From Leuctra nigra (Eukaryota > Arthropoda > Insecta > Plecoptera > Leuctridae): a stretch of DNA of 64,000 bases. Positions 50,170 to 61,251 of the stretch are shown here, one piece after another; position 1 is the stretch's first letter; every line of letters begins with the position of its first letter. Under the pieces are notes generated by a model. It was not told the DNA's origin and did no database searches. It saw nothing but the letters and a program-made list of their open reading frames with translations. The position numbers and the translations under genes are program-made. The stretch lies in NCBI GenBank assembly GCA_934045905.1, contig OW203764.1, forward strand, positions 33,149,629-33,213,628, read 5' to 3'.

Positions 50170-53100
50170 TGGGCTTCACGAAGCGGTTAGATTAGATTAG
50201 CTTAGGGTTAGCTCGTAGTGCCATTAGAAATAACATTGACCACCCCCGGTAAACCTGTCAAAATGTTTAGTAAAAGGTCCCTGGGGACCTATACTATATC
50301 TTTTTTTGTTATCTTTTTTATATCCTTCAATTCGGTGTAATGCTATCTTAATGGCTGTAATTAAGGCGGTCGCGACGAGATCAAAAAAGATATGGAATAG
50401 ATACGCTGGAGTGCAAGTATACGTGTATTTTGTTTGCACTTGGACTGGATTGTGACAGGTATTGTGAGAAAATGGTATATCGATCGATGATTGCTTTTGA
50501 ATGTTTGTTATGTTCTTCTTCTCTGACCAAAACATAATATCATAGTCATTACGCGATATAATATTGAGTCTCTCTACAGATGAACATCAAATTATCTTGC
50601 TGACATCATAGTGCAGCATCATCAAATGATTTTTCTCTTTGAGCGACTGCATAAGAGGTATTCTGAAATTTTGCTGTATTTTATTTTGTAACGATACATG
50701 ATCGCAGTTTCTAAAAGTAATCAGAAATAACCATCGATTGTGGATCTATATTTTGCAGCTCAACCACACAAATAAGCAGTCATGAGCAGAAGACGGATTT
50801 GCGGTTGCTGTTGTTGAAATGAAGGTTCTGTGCTTGATGTTTGTAAACTTTCATGCAGAGTTCGCGACGGTTGTTGAACCATTGACCACTGACAGACCAT
50901 TCGTCCTGAAGAATGAGATCAAGCAATCAACCATTCAGATTTAGAGATGTGTACAGCTTTCTTCATGAGCTGACATTAGAATTAATCGCTGTGCAAATAA
51001 GCATATTGCATTACAGACTTTTTACTTTTTGTGATCCAGCTTGACCAAACCCTTCTTACCTCTGGCTTGACGCTTAGGTGATCAGAAAGTAGCGATATTT
51101 TATTATTTTACAACAATACAGTAAGATCGAGCACATTTTTTGTTGGGTGATGTTCATTATTCTATCAAGTTCACTCAATAAAGAACATGCAAAATAGTTT
51201 TCACATTTTAGCGGTTTAGACGACTTCGTAATAACTTGCTCCAGATTTTACAGATCTGGTTGGGCGAGAAAAAGTGAATTCAATTTATAATGGACTTCAT
51301 ATATTTGAGAATACATTGAAAATGAAGACATTTCCACTAGGAGAATAACAGGAAAACAGTCGCATTTCTCATACAAATAGGTAGCCGGTAGAAATCGTTT
51401 TCAATTCATCGTTCTATAAAGAAAGATTTTTTTATAGCTCCGTACATTGCATTTAGAATAATATGGAGAATTAAAAACTTGATATAATTACATATCTAAC
51501 TCAAAAAGTTTTCAAAAGTTTAGATTAACATCCGATACATTTTGAATTAGTAAGCTGTGTGCTTATAAGCGGACTTTTGACATCATGATTTAAAAAAGTC
51601 GCCAAGAAGTAAAGTTTCTTAGAATACCTATATTTTCTTTGCGGTACAGATATAGATTTAAGTGACTGTAAGTAGCAACAATTTATCCAGTTGAAAGAAT
51701 TGTTCAGATGGAGATAGTGCGTAGCATTTAGCTCGATCATGCAACGACCTTGGTTTCCCCAGCATCTTCACTACATGTAACAAAATGCTAATTAAAAGCA
51801 TAGTCATGTAATTAAAAGTAGACTCTGGGAAGATGCAAGAAACATAGCGTAACGGCCGACAAGGTCACGGTTACTTCTTCTTTTCTAATGAAACCACTCC
51901 CCCAAATTAACTAGAGGTTTATGCAAAACAATCTCTACGTTCACTTTCTCGCAATGCTCCGTGAAGGCGCGGAAAATGACGGGTTTCGTTGCATTACTCT
52001 TATTTGTGTAGTGAAATCGCTGACCATCTCTAGAGAAGAAAACTTACTTTGAAGCATAGGGAAGGACAGGTTGGGTTTGGCCAAGGAGGTTATAATATGG
52101 GTTATCTATTCTATATTTAGAACCTCCTTGGGTTTGGCAGCGAGACAAGTCATAAGGAAAGCAATTTTGTCTATCTTCAAATCTTGGAGGCGCCTAGGTC
52201 GGTATAAAAAACAAATGTAGCTAACGTGAATGCAATATGTATTGATTTCATCCAAACCCAATGTTTCCATGCTTGACATAAGTTCTGCATTTACACCGTC
52301 TTCATTTACATTCAATCTGGGAGTCTGTTCGATTCCCGTTCCTGAATCCTGATGTTCCTGATTGGAATTTCTAGAAGTTTCTCAGTCAAGACTTATTTAT
52401 TATTAGGTTGCGAACGCTTCCAATTCCCAAAAACTCTAATTCCCCAATAATTGTCCTTATAATCATTTTTATACGCGAATTGACGTGTAAACTCGGATAA
52501 GCATGACATACCTCCCACTCCCCCCAACCCCTCCCCGGCCTTAGACCATCACCTACCTCCACCAACACTTGCAACCACAAATATGCCATTTGGTAGACAT
52601 TGTTTTTGTATTCAGCATTTCCATTATTTGAAGACATTTGATTTAGTTGAATGCTAGACCGATAGAAGAAAGCATTTTAGGTATATCATTTGAAAATATC
52701 AATTTACTTCTTTTCGAATGGGTTCAATTTGCAGTTTCGCATGCCGCTGAATATCGTATGATCATGATTATTCAAATTACAAGTATGTACCTACTAAATT
52801 AAAATTATCTCGTAACCTCTGATTAAATGTTCTTATAATTTGCTATTTTCTCCAAAGATATCTAAATCTGTACCTCAGAGAGGCTGGAAGAATTTTCTCG
52901 ATTTTGCTTTGCACACTTTTGAAACGTACAATCAAGCTCTATCAATTGCCATTTGACTGATGCCAACAAATACAGTTATATTAAAGTATTCTATTACAAA
53001 ATGACTTGATGCCACCATTCGGCAGTGGTGTCACCAAAGCAAATATATGATTGATGAAGGCAGAACTGGTTTCATGGTCTTCCAGCCTTCTACCTCTGAG

Positions 53101-54359
53101 GTACATATATCGGTTTGAAGTTAGGACTTAATTGAGAGCAAGTCTCATGATATTTCGAAAAACTCAAGAAATACTGATATTTTTTCTCTACTAAGGTCTT
53201 GATACAAATTACAACGTGAATAGCGATCAAATGTTTCGTCACCTAATAGAGAAGGAAACATTCTCTTTAACAATCAAACGATTATCTAATTATGAAGGTA
53301 CTATAATTTTATTTTAATGGAACCTATAATTTCTATTTCCAATTATCTTGAATTATGTTAGATTCACAATGCTCAGCACGCAGCAAAGATCTATGCTCGG
53401 CTCAGTTACGGTTTCTCTACATGAGTGTGATAAATATACTTTGTTTGTTTTCTTGTATTGGACCTCGTTTAACAGATATGCCGTTCCACTAGTCATACAC
53501 GCACTGTTAAATATACCTACAACATCTACAAGTTTAATTTCACTGAAGAAATGGCGATAAAACAGATATGCAAAAGTAGGAAGAGAAAAACTGGACGGTC
53601 ACAGAAGATCCGCATATCAAAACACAACACCTTATTTGTTTTGACTTTTGCTTCTGCCCCCCCCCCTCATTACCTGTTAGAGATCTGTACAATTTACATG
53701 ACAGTTCTCAAATCAAGCTGAAAATTTTCATACATGCAACTACCGCTGTCTACTTGTTGATTTGCTTATACATACTGCTTTTTTTTTAGGAGTAGAGTTG
53801 TTCACAAATATTATGAATCTTGTTTTGAAAGAGTTGTCAAATTGATATCAATAAATGTATATATCATTATCTTGCTCACTTACAAATTACCTGATTTAGT
53901 GATTTTTCATCATCTTCTGAATGTATGTATATTTATCTTTACTTGTTTCCCTTTTTTAATGCACGTACTCCCTTATCAAAGCATTACATAGAAATCATAC
54001 ACTTACCATGATTTCGCGTGTGTTTGTAACAAACTATAATCCAAAGTTACTCCGCTCGCATTGTTCTCTTGTCAACAACACAATTTGTCTTCGAGGATGT
54101 TTTTATCCACGGCACATTCCTGTTCGTCTTCACAACACTCCGCTCCTTCGCCTTCGAGGCACACACACCTGTGTTCGCTCACAAGTATGAATAGAATCAC
54201 TTTGTCCTGCTGGATGTTGTCACAAATGTCACGACACGAATGCCATTTATTTCTAAATATTTATTTATAACTCTACACTACGAGTTTCACTCTTATCTCA
54301 AAAGTTTCAATATTGTATAATGTATGTTTATGGATTGATTTTAGTTGTAGATCTCGTAT
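50170..54359. other. Long stretch without a gene
   Basis: Four kilobases of AT-rich sequence upstream of the SDR gene. Short frames only; near 50140 a run gcgggaatcgaatcctgg resembles a SINE B box. No other element recognised. It may be SDR 5' intron or intergenic. Confidence 0.4.
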
Positions 54360-54494
54360 TTACGTATGAACGCGTGCTCTAAGCGACTCAGACGTTGCTG
54401 CTCGCATGAAAGTCCGTGGCGGACTGAGCCGAGAGGTTCTCGAGATCTTTCACACTCGATGCAGCGACCAGACCGGCTGATACCAACTCATTTG
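54360..54494 (-). promoter_or_regulatory. Possible promoter / 5' untranslated exon of the SDR gene
   Basis: A GC-richer island in AT-rich surroundings. On the minus strand it has cggctcagtccgcc (TCAGT initiator-like) followed about 60 bases later by ttcatac|gtaaat, a usable donor. Placement about 4.5 kb upstream of exon 1 is plausible but unproven. Confidence 0.2.
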
Positions 54495-54690
54495 CAATAG
54501 ACAACATTTTAAACCCCGAGCGCCATCTACAACTATCAACATTGCATTCTGGGTTTAGGATGTGAAGAGTTTGACAGCTGCCTGGTTGACAGTGCTAAGA
54601 TGCATAAAGGAAGAATGTTTTTCGGTGTTTATTATGTTATATCCTCTCTGTATTTAAATATAACTAATTTTAGTGGTATTCAACATAATT

Positions 54691-54810
54691 ATGAATAATA
54701 TTAAGAATAGCAGATCGTACGGAACAATGTGTTGTGTTCCATTGTGCAAAAATAACACTAAATTTAGCCGTGAAGTGTTGTTTCAATACTTTCAAGGGAC
54801 GTTGATTTGA
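54691..54810 (+). pseudogene. THAP zinc-finger fragment, left arm
   Basis: The frame reads SYGTMCCVPLCKNN and then TKFSREVLFQYFQ, the start of a THAP C2CH finger (C-x3-C). It stops at 54810. One base out of frame the sequence continues DLKKEWIRRNKLCF, which fits the next conserved part of the domain (K-x-W-x-x). So a frameshift breaks it at about 54797. Confidence 0.6.
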
Positions 54811-55253
54811 AGAAAGAATGGATAAGACGCAATAAATTATGTTTTTGTTGAAAATTTTTAGTGTAAGATGTAAATCCAATATTGTAGATATTATTAGCCT
54901 GGGCTTGAAATCATATTTATCGCTTTCAGGGGTATTCAAGTTATTTTTCCTCTTAACAAACAGGACATTTGTAGGTAGCCGAAAATCTTATTTTTGTCAG
55001 AAATTCTGACAAAATGTGACAAAGTATGTTCCTGTATACATAACTAATTAACAAATCAATCTGACCTATTGGTTATTCATTTCGGTTTATTCATTTATTC
55101 ATTTTGTTAGGGGAAAAACAGGGCAATTTTTCTTCATATTTCTTATAACCAGATTTGTTAAAATGTGCACCACATATTCTGTGGTTCTTAATAGGGGACC
55201 ATTTACTACATTTTCCCTGAGATCCAATTCGCCTCACACGCCTCATTCTTTCT

Positions 55254-55373
55254 TCAAATCAATGTCCCTTGAAAGTAGTGAAACGACACTTCACGGCTAA
55301 ATTTAGTGTTATTTTTGCTCAATGGAACACAACACACTGTTCCGTACGATCTGCTATTCTTAGTATTATTCAT
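55254..55373 (-). pseudogene. THAP zinc-finger fragment, right arm
   Basis: SYGTVCCVPLSKNN, then TKFSREVSFHYFQ: same frame and same frameshift as the left arm, but the second cysteine is now Ser. The shared frameshift means that the arms were duplicated after the break. Confidence 0.6.
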
Positions 55374-55575
55374 AAAATAATGTTGAATACCAATAAAATT
55401 AGTTACATTTAAATACAGAGATGATATAACATAACAAACACCGAAAAACATTCTTCCTTTATGCATCTCAGCACTGTCAACCAGGCAGCTGTCAAACTCT
55501 TCACATCCTAAGCCCAACATGCATCACGGCACGTCGCGCATGCGCAGTGAATTTTGAATGTTGTCTATTGAAACA

Positions 55576-56105
55576 CTAGGAAAACGCTCTGTGACCTGTG
55601 TAGTACCGCGTTGATGAGCGAGCCTTCGTATTGGTGCGATTTGATATGCGTTTGCAAGTATCTGCTCTTTAGCCCTTGGAACTGATATAGTACCTAGATG
55701 CAATTATTGGCACACATTTGCAAATATTTCAAACAACAGATTAGTCTGAAAATTGGCAAAACTACCTAAACTGTTTCCGTTGGTCCCAATGACCATGCAA
55801 AGTTTTAAGTTGATTGGTCAAACGGTTCTAATTGAAATTTAAAAAATCACAAGAAAGGTGGTTTTAAATTAAACCAATGGGGTGGATTTGGCTGAAACTT
55901 TGTAAGATCGGGGACAATATTGGTTGCAATGACTGCAATATTTCAAAAGTAATTATTTATTTTTTAAATTTGAACCAATCACAGGATCCCGTTCAAAAAC
56001 GATCACAGAAACCGCTTAGATTACGTTAGTATGTGTGCAAAATTTCAGATCGATTGGTTGTGTGGTTTGACCTGGGAAGTGCAGGCAAAATTTAAATTTC
56101 TGTTT
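55576..56105 (-). mobile_element. Helentron-like derivative, 5' end eroded
   Basis: CTAGGAAAACGCTCTGTG at 55576 (CTAG followed by T on the minus strand). The interior parallels the 3' half of H2/H3 down to gtggtttgacctgggaagtg. The TTGAGCGAGC end is missing. It lies five bases from the THAP foldback. Confidence 0.6.
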
Positions 56106-57755
56106 TTGTTTCGGAACCACACATTTTGCTAAAATTGATGCATTGATGATCGATTGATAAATTTTGCGGGCACATCAGTGAAAGTAGAATCAGCTTAGTT
56201 TCATGATGTCGTTTTAAAGGGGAGAGTTTCTAGAAACATGACAGAATGTGACAAGGATGAGTCGAAATAACCGCAATTTTACATTGTGAAGTTTTTTTAT
56301 GCACATCGTCGCTTGAGAATGTATTTGTTCTATCTCCTACAATTCCTATTTTCGGCAATGGCGAGTTGAAGTTTGAGACATTAATTTCTCCTACTAAATG
56401 AACTCGTATCACAATGATATTAGCAGGATATCATCTTCGGATCATATAGGGAATATAAAAAAATATAATAACACAATGAATTAGTTATTATACCCTTAAA
56501 AATACTACTTCCTGTTGGAGATAGCCCTTTTGTCTCGAGAAAAATTTGATGTCGTTGAGAATAGGACGGGCTATCTCCATTTCCCATTGAATTAACATTG
56601 ATAGAATTCCCCACATGCTTTTAATAACTTTTACCTCTATTTTTCAAAATATTTATCAATATTTTCATTGATCGATATTAGCAGTGATATAATGGGAAAT
56701 TAAAATCAATAAATTATACTTTTCTAAATACATTTTCCTTATTTGTTATTCAAATGCATCAGTTTAAAGTATATTAATAGCATAATTAACCTACTCATTC
56801 ATGTCCATGTATATTATAATTTGCCTACATCATAATAGGCGTAGAACTAATTATTTACAAAATTAATATACACAAAAAATCGTTTCTAATGGAACTGATG
56901 ATTTTAAAATCAATTAAACCAATATATACACTCATTGTTACAATATTTGTAATGAATGGATATAAGTCAGTAATAAAGGAGCGTTAATCATTAATATCAA
57001 CGGTCACATAAGAAAAACATATTAGTTATTAAAATTAGTAACTATGTATTATGTGCCCCAAAACCTACATTCAAAAAAACGCGGGAAACCGCCACTCTGA
57101 ATCTACCGTGTGCTTGATGTTGATTGGCTCAAACAGTAGCCGGAAGTTGAAATATGGACATTGAACATTTGCATTCTTAACAGGTGTTTGGAAATGGACA
57201 TAATGCAAGTGAATTATTCGTTTTTGGAGGGAATTAATGTCATGTAATTATATTTTCTACATGGATATAGCCCAAATGCATTCTAAGCAAGTGATAAATG
57301 TCAAAATGTCAAAATTTACGGAAATTGGAGATAGAACAAATGCATTCTCAAGCGACGACATCCCAATTCTATTGTTCTACGGGACAAATGATGCAATAAT
57401 TTTTTCGATTTCTGTATTTTACATGTGCACTCTTACAATTACAAAAATAAATACAAATATAAAGTACGTAGGTAACAATAAGTACCCGATTACCGGATGG
57501 CCAAGTATTTATTCACTTTCCTGGAAAAATGGGAGTACCAAATGCTTGAATTCCAGAGGAGCAAGGGCCCTCCCACTCACAGTATTTTTGACTCACGGTG
57601 ATGCAAGGGTGTAAGTACCCAACAGCTTGCCCAGCACTCAACCAGTTTTTAAAATTACTGTCTCTCTTTGGCCAAGGCCCTACGATAGTCAATGTGGTTC
57701 ATAACACTACGTAATGCATGTGGTATTGCTATTCATGTCACGTAGTAAACTTTAT
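56106..57755. other. No gene seen; inverted pieces
   Basis: A 34-base phrase beginning ggagatagaacaaat and ending caagcgacga occurs near 57325-57360 and inverted near 56305-56340. ggagatagccc/gggctatctcc flank 56517-56578. These suggest a degraded inverted-repeat element of about 1.1 kb. The frame at 57237-57614 has no recognised domain. Confidence 0.35.
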
Positions 57756-58156
57756 CCCCATAAAAAAACACTCCGTGTAAAAATACCAGCCAAGTCTCTT
57801 CAACTATAAAAAAATAGAATAAATCTAAAAATTCAGCACTGAAAAGTAGTGATATCAAAAAATGAGCCAAGTCAAAACTTAATTTTAAAAACCAAAATAT
57901 ACTTGGCGCATCGTGTATATAAATAGTATAGAAGCATATGCCAAAAATCAAATGTACCTACCTAATTATATATAATATACCTATAAAGCCCTTAAAAACG
58001 ATGCGCCAAGTATATTTTGGTTTTTAAAATTAAGTTTTGACTTGGCTCATTTTTTGATATCACTACTTTTCAGTGCTGAATTTTTAGATTTATTCTATTT
58101 TTTTATAGTTGAAGAGACTTGGCTGGTATTTTTACACGGAGTGTTTTTTTATGGGG
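57756..58156. repeat. Foldback of family A copy 4
   Basis: CCCCATAAAAAAACACTCCG at 57756 and ATGGGG at 58156; arms about 175 bp, spacer around 57915-58000. Confidence 0.85.
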
Positions 58157-59083
58157 ATATCACTTATTTTTTTAGTTTATTTACACAACTTGTAACACAC
58201 ATCGGAGCAACAATGACTAAATACTTTTAAAAAATACGCCATTTCCGAATTGGTTAATACGAAAAATTGTGTTTGGTGCTCAATATACCTAAGCTTAAAG
58301 TGATATTCCATGAAGAATTGCGAAAGCTTCGTTCCAATCAGTCCAGCCGTTTTCGAGATATGGTATCACTTCCGGTTTTCAAAATGGCGACTGAAATAAC
58401 TGCCACCTAGAATTTATTTCTATAAATGTTATGTATCATTATAAGCCTTCTGAATATGTAGTTATTGTAGTAAGAGGTCATTAAAATCTAGATCTTCATT
58501 TTCATGACGTCATTTCCGGTTTCGGTAATAGTACATCTCTACTTTAACTACTGATATTCCATATAGACGACCGTCTGAATCATTTGGCGCTAGTTTCATT
58601 CCGATCGGTTTAGCCGTTTTCGAGATATGACGTCACTTCCGGTTTCAAAATGGCGACTACCGGTTGGTTTTATAAAAAGGCACCTCAGACGCCAAAAGTG
58701 CACATGTGGTGAAAATTTCAGATCGATCGGCTCAGCCGTTTAGGCTGTGGCGGTGATTGCGGTGTTTCCTGATATCATTTGAATCATCTAAAGATCAAAG
58801 TGGTGTAATTTCACTGTTTTCTCGGCCCTCTAGCTCGCAAATGGTATAGCCTATTGTTCCCAAATTTGGTATATGTGGTGGGGTGGGCCATAGCTCAAAA
58901 TTAAGATTTTTTACAACAATGTGAGATTTTCCAATTTTATGATCCAGTAGGCCGAAAATGCCATGTTGTTGCTTACAGTAAAAGTAGTTGGTCTGGCTCC
59001 TCATTTTATTAGGCATTTACGGTATGTTGAGTGAGTGTGAGTGTACAGTACGACTTGGCTGGGTGGAGCGACCGCTCCACTAG
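57756..59083 (-). repeat. Composite repeat family A, copy 4
   Basis: Inverted relative to copies 1-3: foldback at 57756-58156, accggaag/TGACGTCA motifs at about 58505 and 58628, and the CTAG plus palindrome end at 59063-59083. 1.33 kb; the layout is the same as copy 3. Confidence 0.85.
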
Positions 59084-60335
59084 ATTTATATTACGGTGTC
59101 AGCCCAAAATACCCTTTTCCTATAATACCCGAAGTCGATAAAGAAGTTCCCCAAGGTCGCTATATTATGAAGCTCTTTGGCAGTTTTGTCATAAGTAATT
59201 GAGGTTATAGTATTAATATGAAATTTGTAATGTCCTTCTTTTCGTACTGTCGGCACAAAGAGTGTAATATTATAATTATTTTTGGGAAGGTAGAACGTAT
59301 GACTGAGAGTAGCTAAAGGTATTAGGTGTCACGTTTTACTTCGTAGTAGATAATAGAAGAAAGCTCTTCACGAAGTAAGGCTAGGTTGCCATGCCATGAT
59401 GAAACTACTGAAGTCTTTTCGCATGCTATTGCATAATTGCAGCATCTCACTTGCCTTTTTGCTTGCCCTATCCCGAGATTCCAAGTAAGGGAATGAACCT
59501 ATTCCAAATTCCCACTGTATACAGAGGTGGTGAAACTACCTACCCTATTGAATATTATACCGTACAATTATTTAGCGAACATGTCATGCAACTCGGTACA
59601 ATAACGGAGTGTTATCAATAAATATCTTGATAGTTTCATAACAATTTTTAATTGTCTTTGAGCGTTGCACCATTGAAAAACGCTTCTTTGTTTGGGATTT
59701 GTAACTCTATCCTTAGTAAATGTAGACAAAGGTAATGGACCATGGTCAAATTTTCTGCTGTGCCGAATGAAATTGTCTCACATTGCACCAAATCGCAGGA
59801 AAACCTAGCACAGTAGGCTCATCAAATCTGCTTCATATCAAGATGTATTTTTAAATACAAAGACAATACTTTATCGTAAACAGAATTAATCTTTATAAAG
59901 CCAGGAGAGGTAAAGATGAGTGATTGACCTTCAACATCGATGAAAGCATTCATTGCTGCCGTTGTAGCAGTAACGAATCCTAACATAGAGCGGATGTCAA
60001 TGTTACACAACATACACATAAACAATTTGACGTCCTCACTATTATTTTTGGTAAAATTACAAGTTCATCTTAAGCCTCATTTACACGGTGCAATTTCTTG
60101 TACAACTTCTTTGCCACACTTCTGTGTCACATTTCTTGAATGGAAATTATAAATGTAAATATTTTTCTCTATCCGTATTAATCTTTTATATTTTCAATTG
60201 TATTGTGATTCTGTGTCTTTTTGGCAACCGAATTTTCGGCAGAGTCTGTTAATAAAGATTTATATATATATATATATATATAAAATGTCAGTAAGTTCAT
60301 AGGTTCTTTACTAATTGGGATGAACATATGTATAA
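59084..60335. other. No gene seen
   Basis: A short (TA)n run lies at 60262-60282. At 60072-60137 is a fragment of the inverted-repeat element seen at 34565. Bases 59695-59815 resemble 63355-63485 (accatggtcaaatt core). Otherwise unrecognised. Confidence 0.4.
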
Positions 60336-61251
60336 CTAGGAAAACGCTCTGTATAACGCGTTGATGAGCGAGCACGGACACGCGCAACACCTCGAACCGA
60401 AAATATGTCTATCGAAAATATCATTAAAAGCCAATAATTCTTGAAATTCGTCAGACTTGTAGGTATAAAAATCTCCAAATATTCCTAAAGTATTAGTCCC
60501 AATAGCCATGCAAAGTTTTAAGTTGATCGATTAAACCTTTATGATTAAAATGTTCCTTGTTAAAATTCAAAAATCATAGGATATATTTAAAAAAATATAC
60601 CTGGGACCACTCATATGATAAAAGTGTGTGTACTTACACAATATTAGACGATCTGTTGAACGGTTATATCAGTTTTATACGTTTGAAAGTTTCTGCTTTA
60701 ACTATCTTGGAACTATAAAGAGTCGAAGAAGCCGTGATCAACATTTTCGAGAAATTTGACAGATAACACGCAAAATGTCAGTATAATGTCAATAACTTTT
60801 GGATTTAAACACAGATAAGTCTGAAAATTGTCAAAAATACAGATAATGTTGGTCCCAATGACCATGCAAAGTTTTAAGTTGATCGGTCATACGGTTCTAG
60901 TTTAAATTTCAAAAATCAGATGAAATTTTTTTTAAAATTTTAACCAATGGGATGATTTGGCTGAAACTTTGTATGATTGGGTAAAATGTTAGTGGTAAGG
61001 ACTTGTCAAAATTTCAAATTGATAAAACAAACCAATCGAAAGATAATTTTTTTTAAATTTGAACCAATCACGGGATCCCGTTCAAAAACGATCCCAGGGA
61101 CCGCATAGAGTACGTTAGTATGTGTACAAAATTTCAGATTGGTTGCTTGAGCGGTTTGACCTGGGGTGTGACCACAAAAAAAAAAAAAAAAAAAAAAAAA
61201 CAGAGAAAGTGCCATAGGAGTACCGTGGTGACGCTCGCTACGCTCGCTCAA
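60336..61251 (-). mobile_element. Helentron-like derivative, copy H3
   Basis: TTGAGCGAGCGTAGCGAGCG at the right end, CTAG at 60339-60336 followed by T, A/T tract near the 5' end. Length (916 bp) and content match H2. Non-coding. Confidence 0.75.

Larger units (their letters stand above)
54495..55570. mobile_element. Foldback element with THAP-domain fragments in both arms
   Basis: Ends CAATAGACAACATT and its complement. Arms of about 320 bp (54495-54825 and 55240-55570) pair over most of their length: tgtgaagagtttgacagctg, ggaagaatgtttttcggtgt and the THAP reading frame. The spacer is about 420 bp. THAP DNA-binding domains open P-element-type transposases, so this is probably derived from such an element. 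Confidence 0.7.

Noticed and set aside
53348..53560. Plus-strand frame of 70 codons
   Set aside because: Random-looking composition and no recognisable feature.
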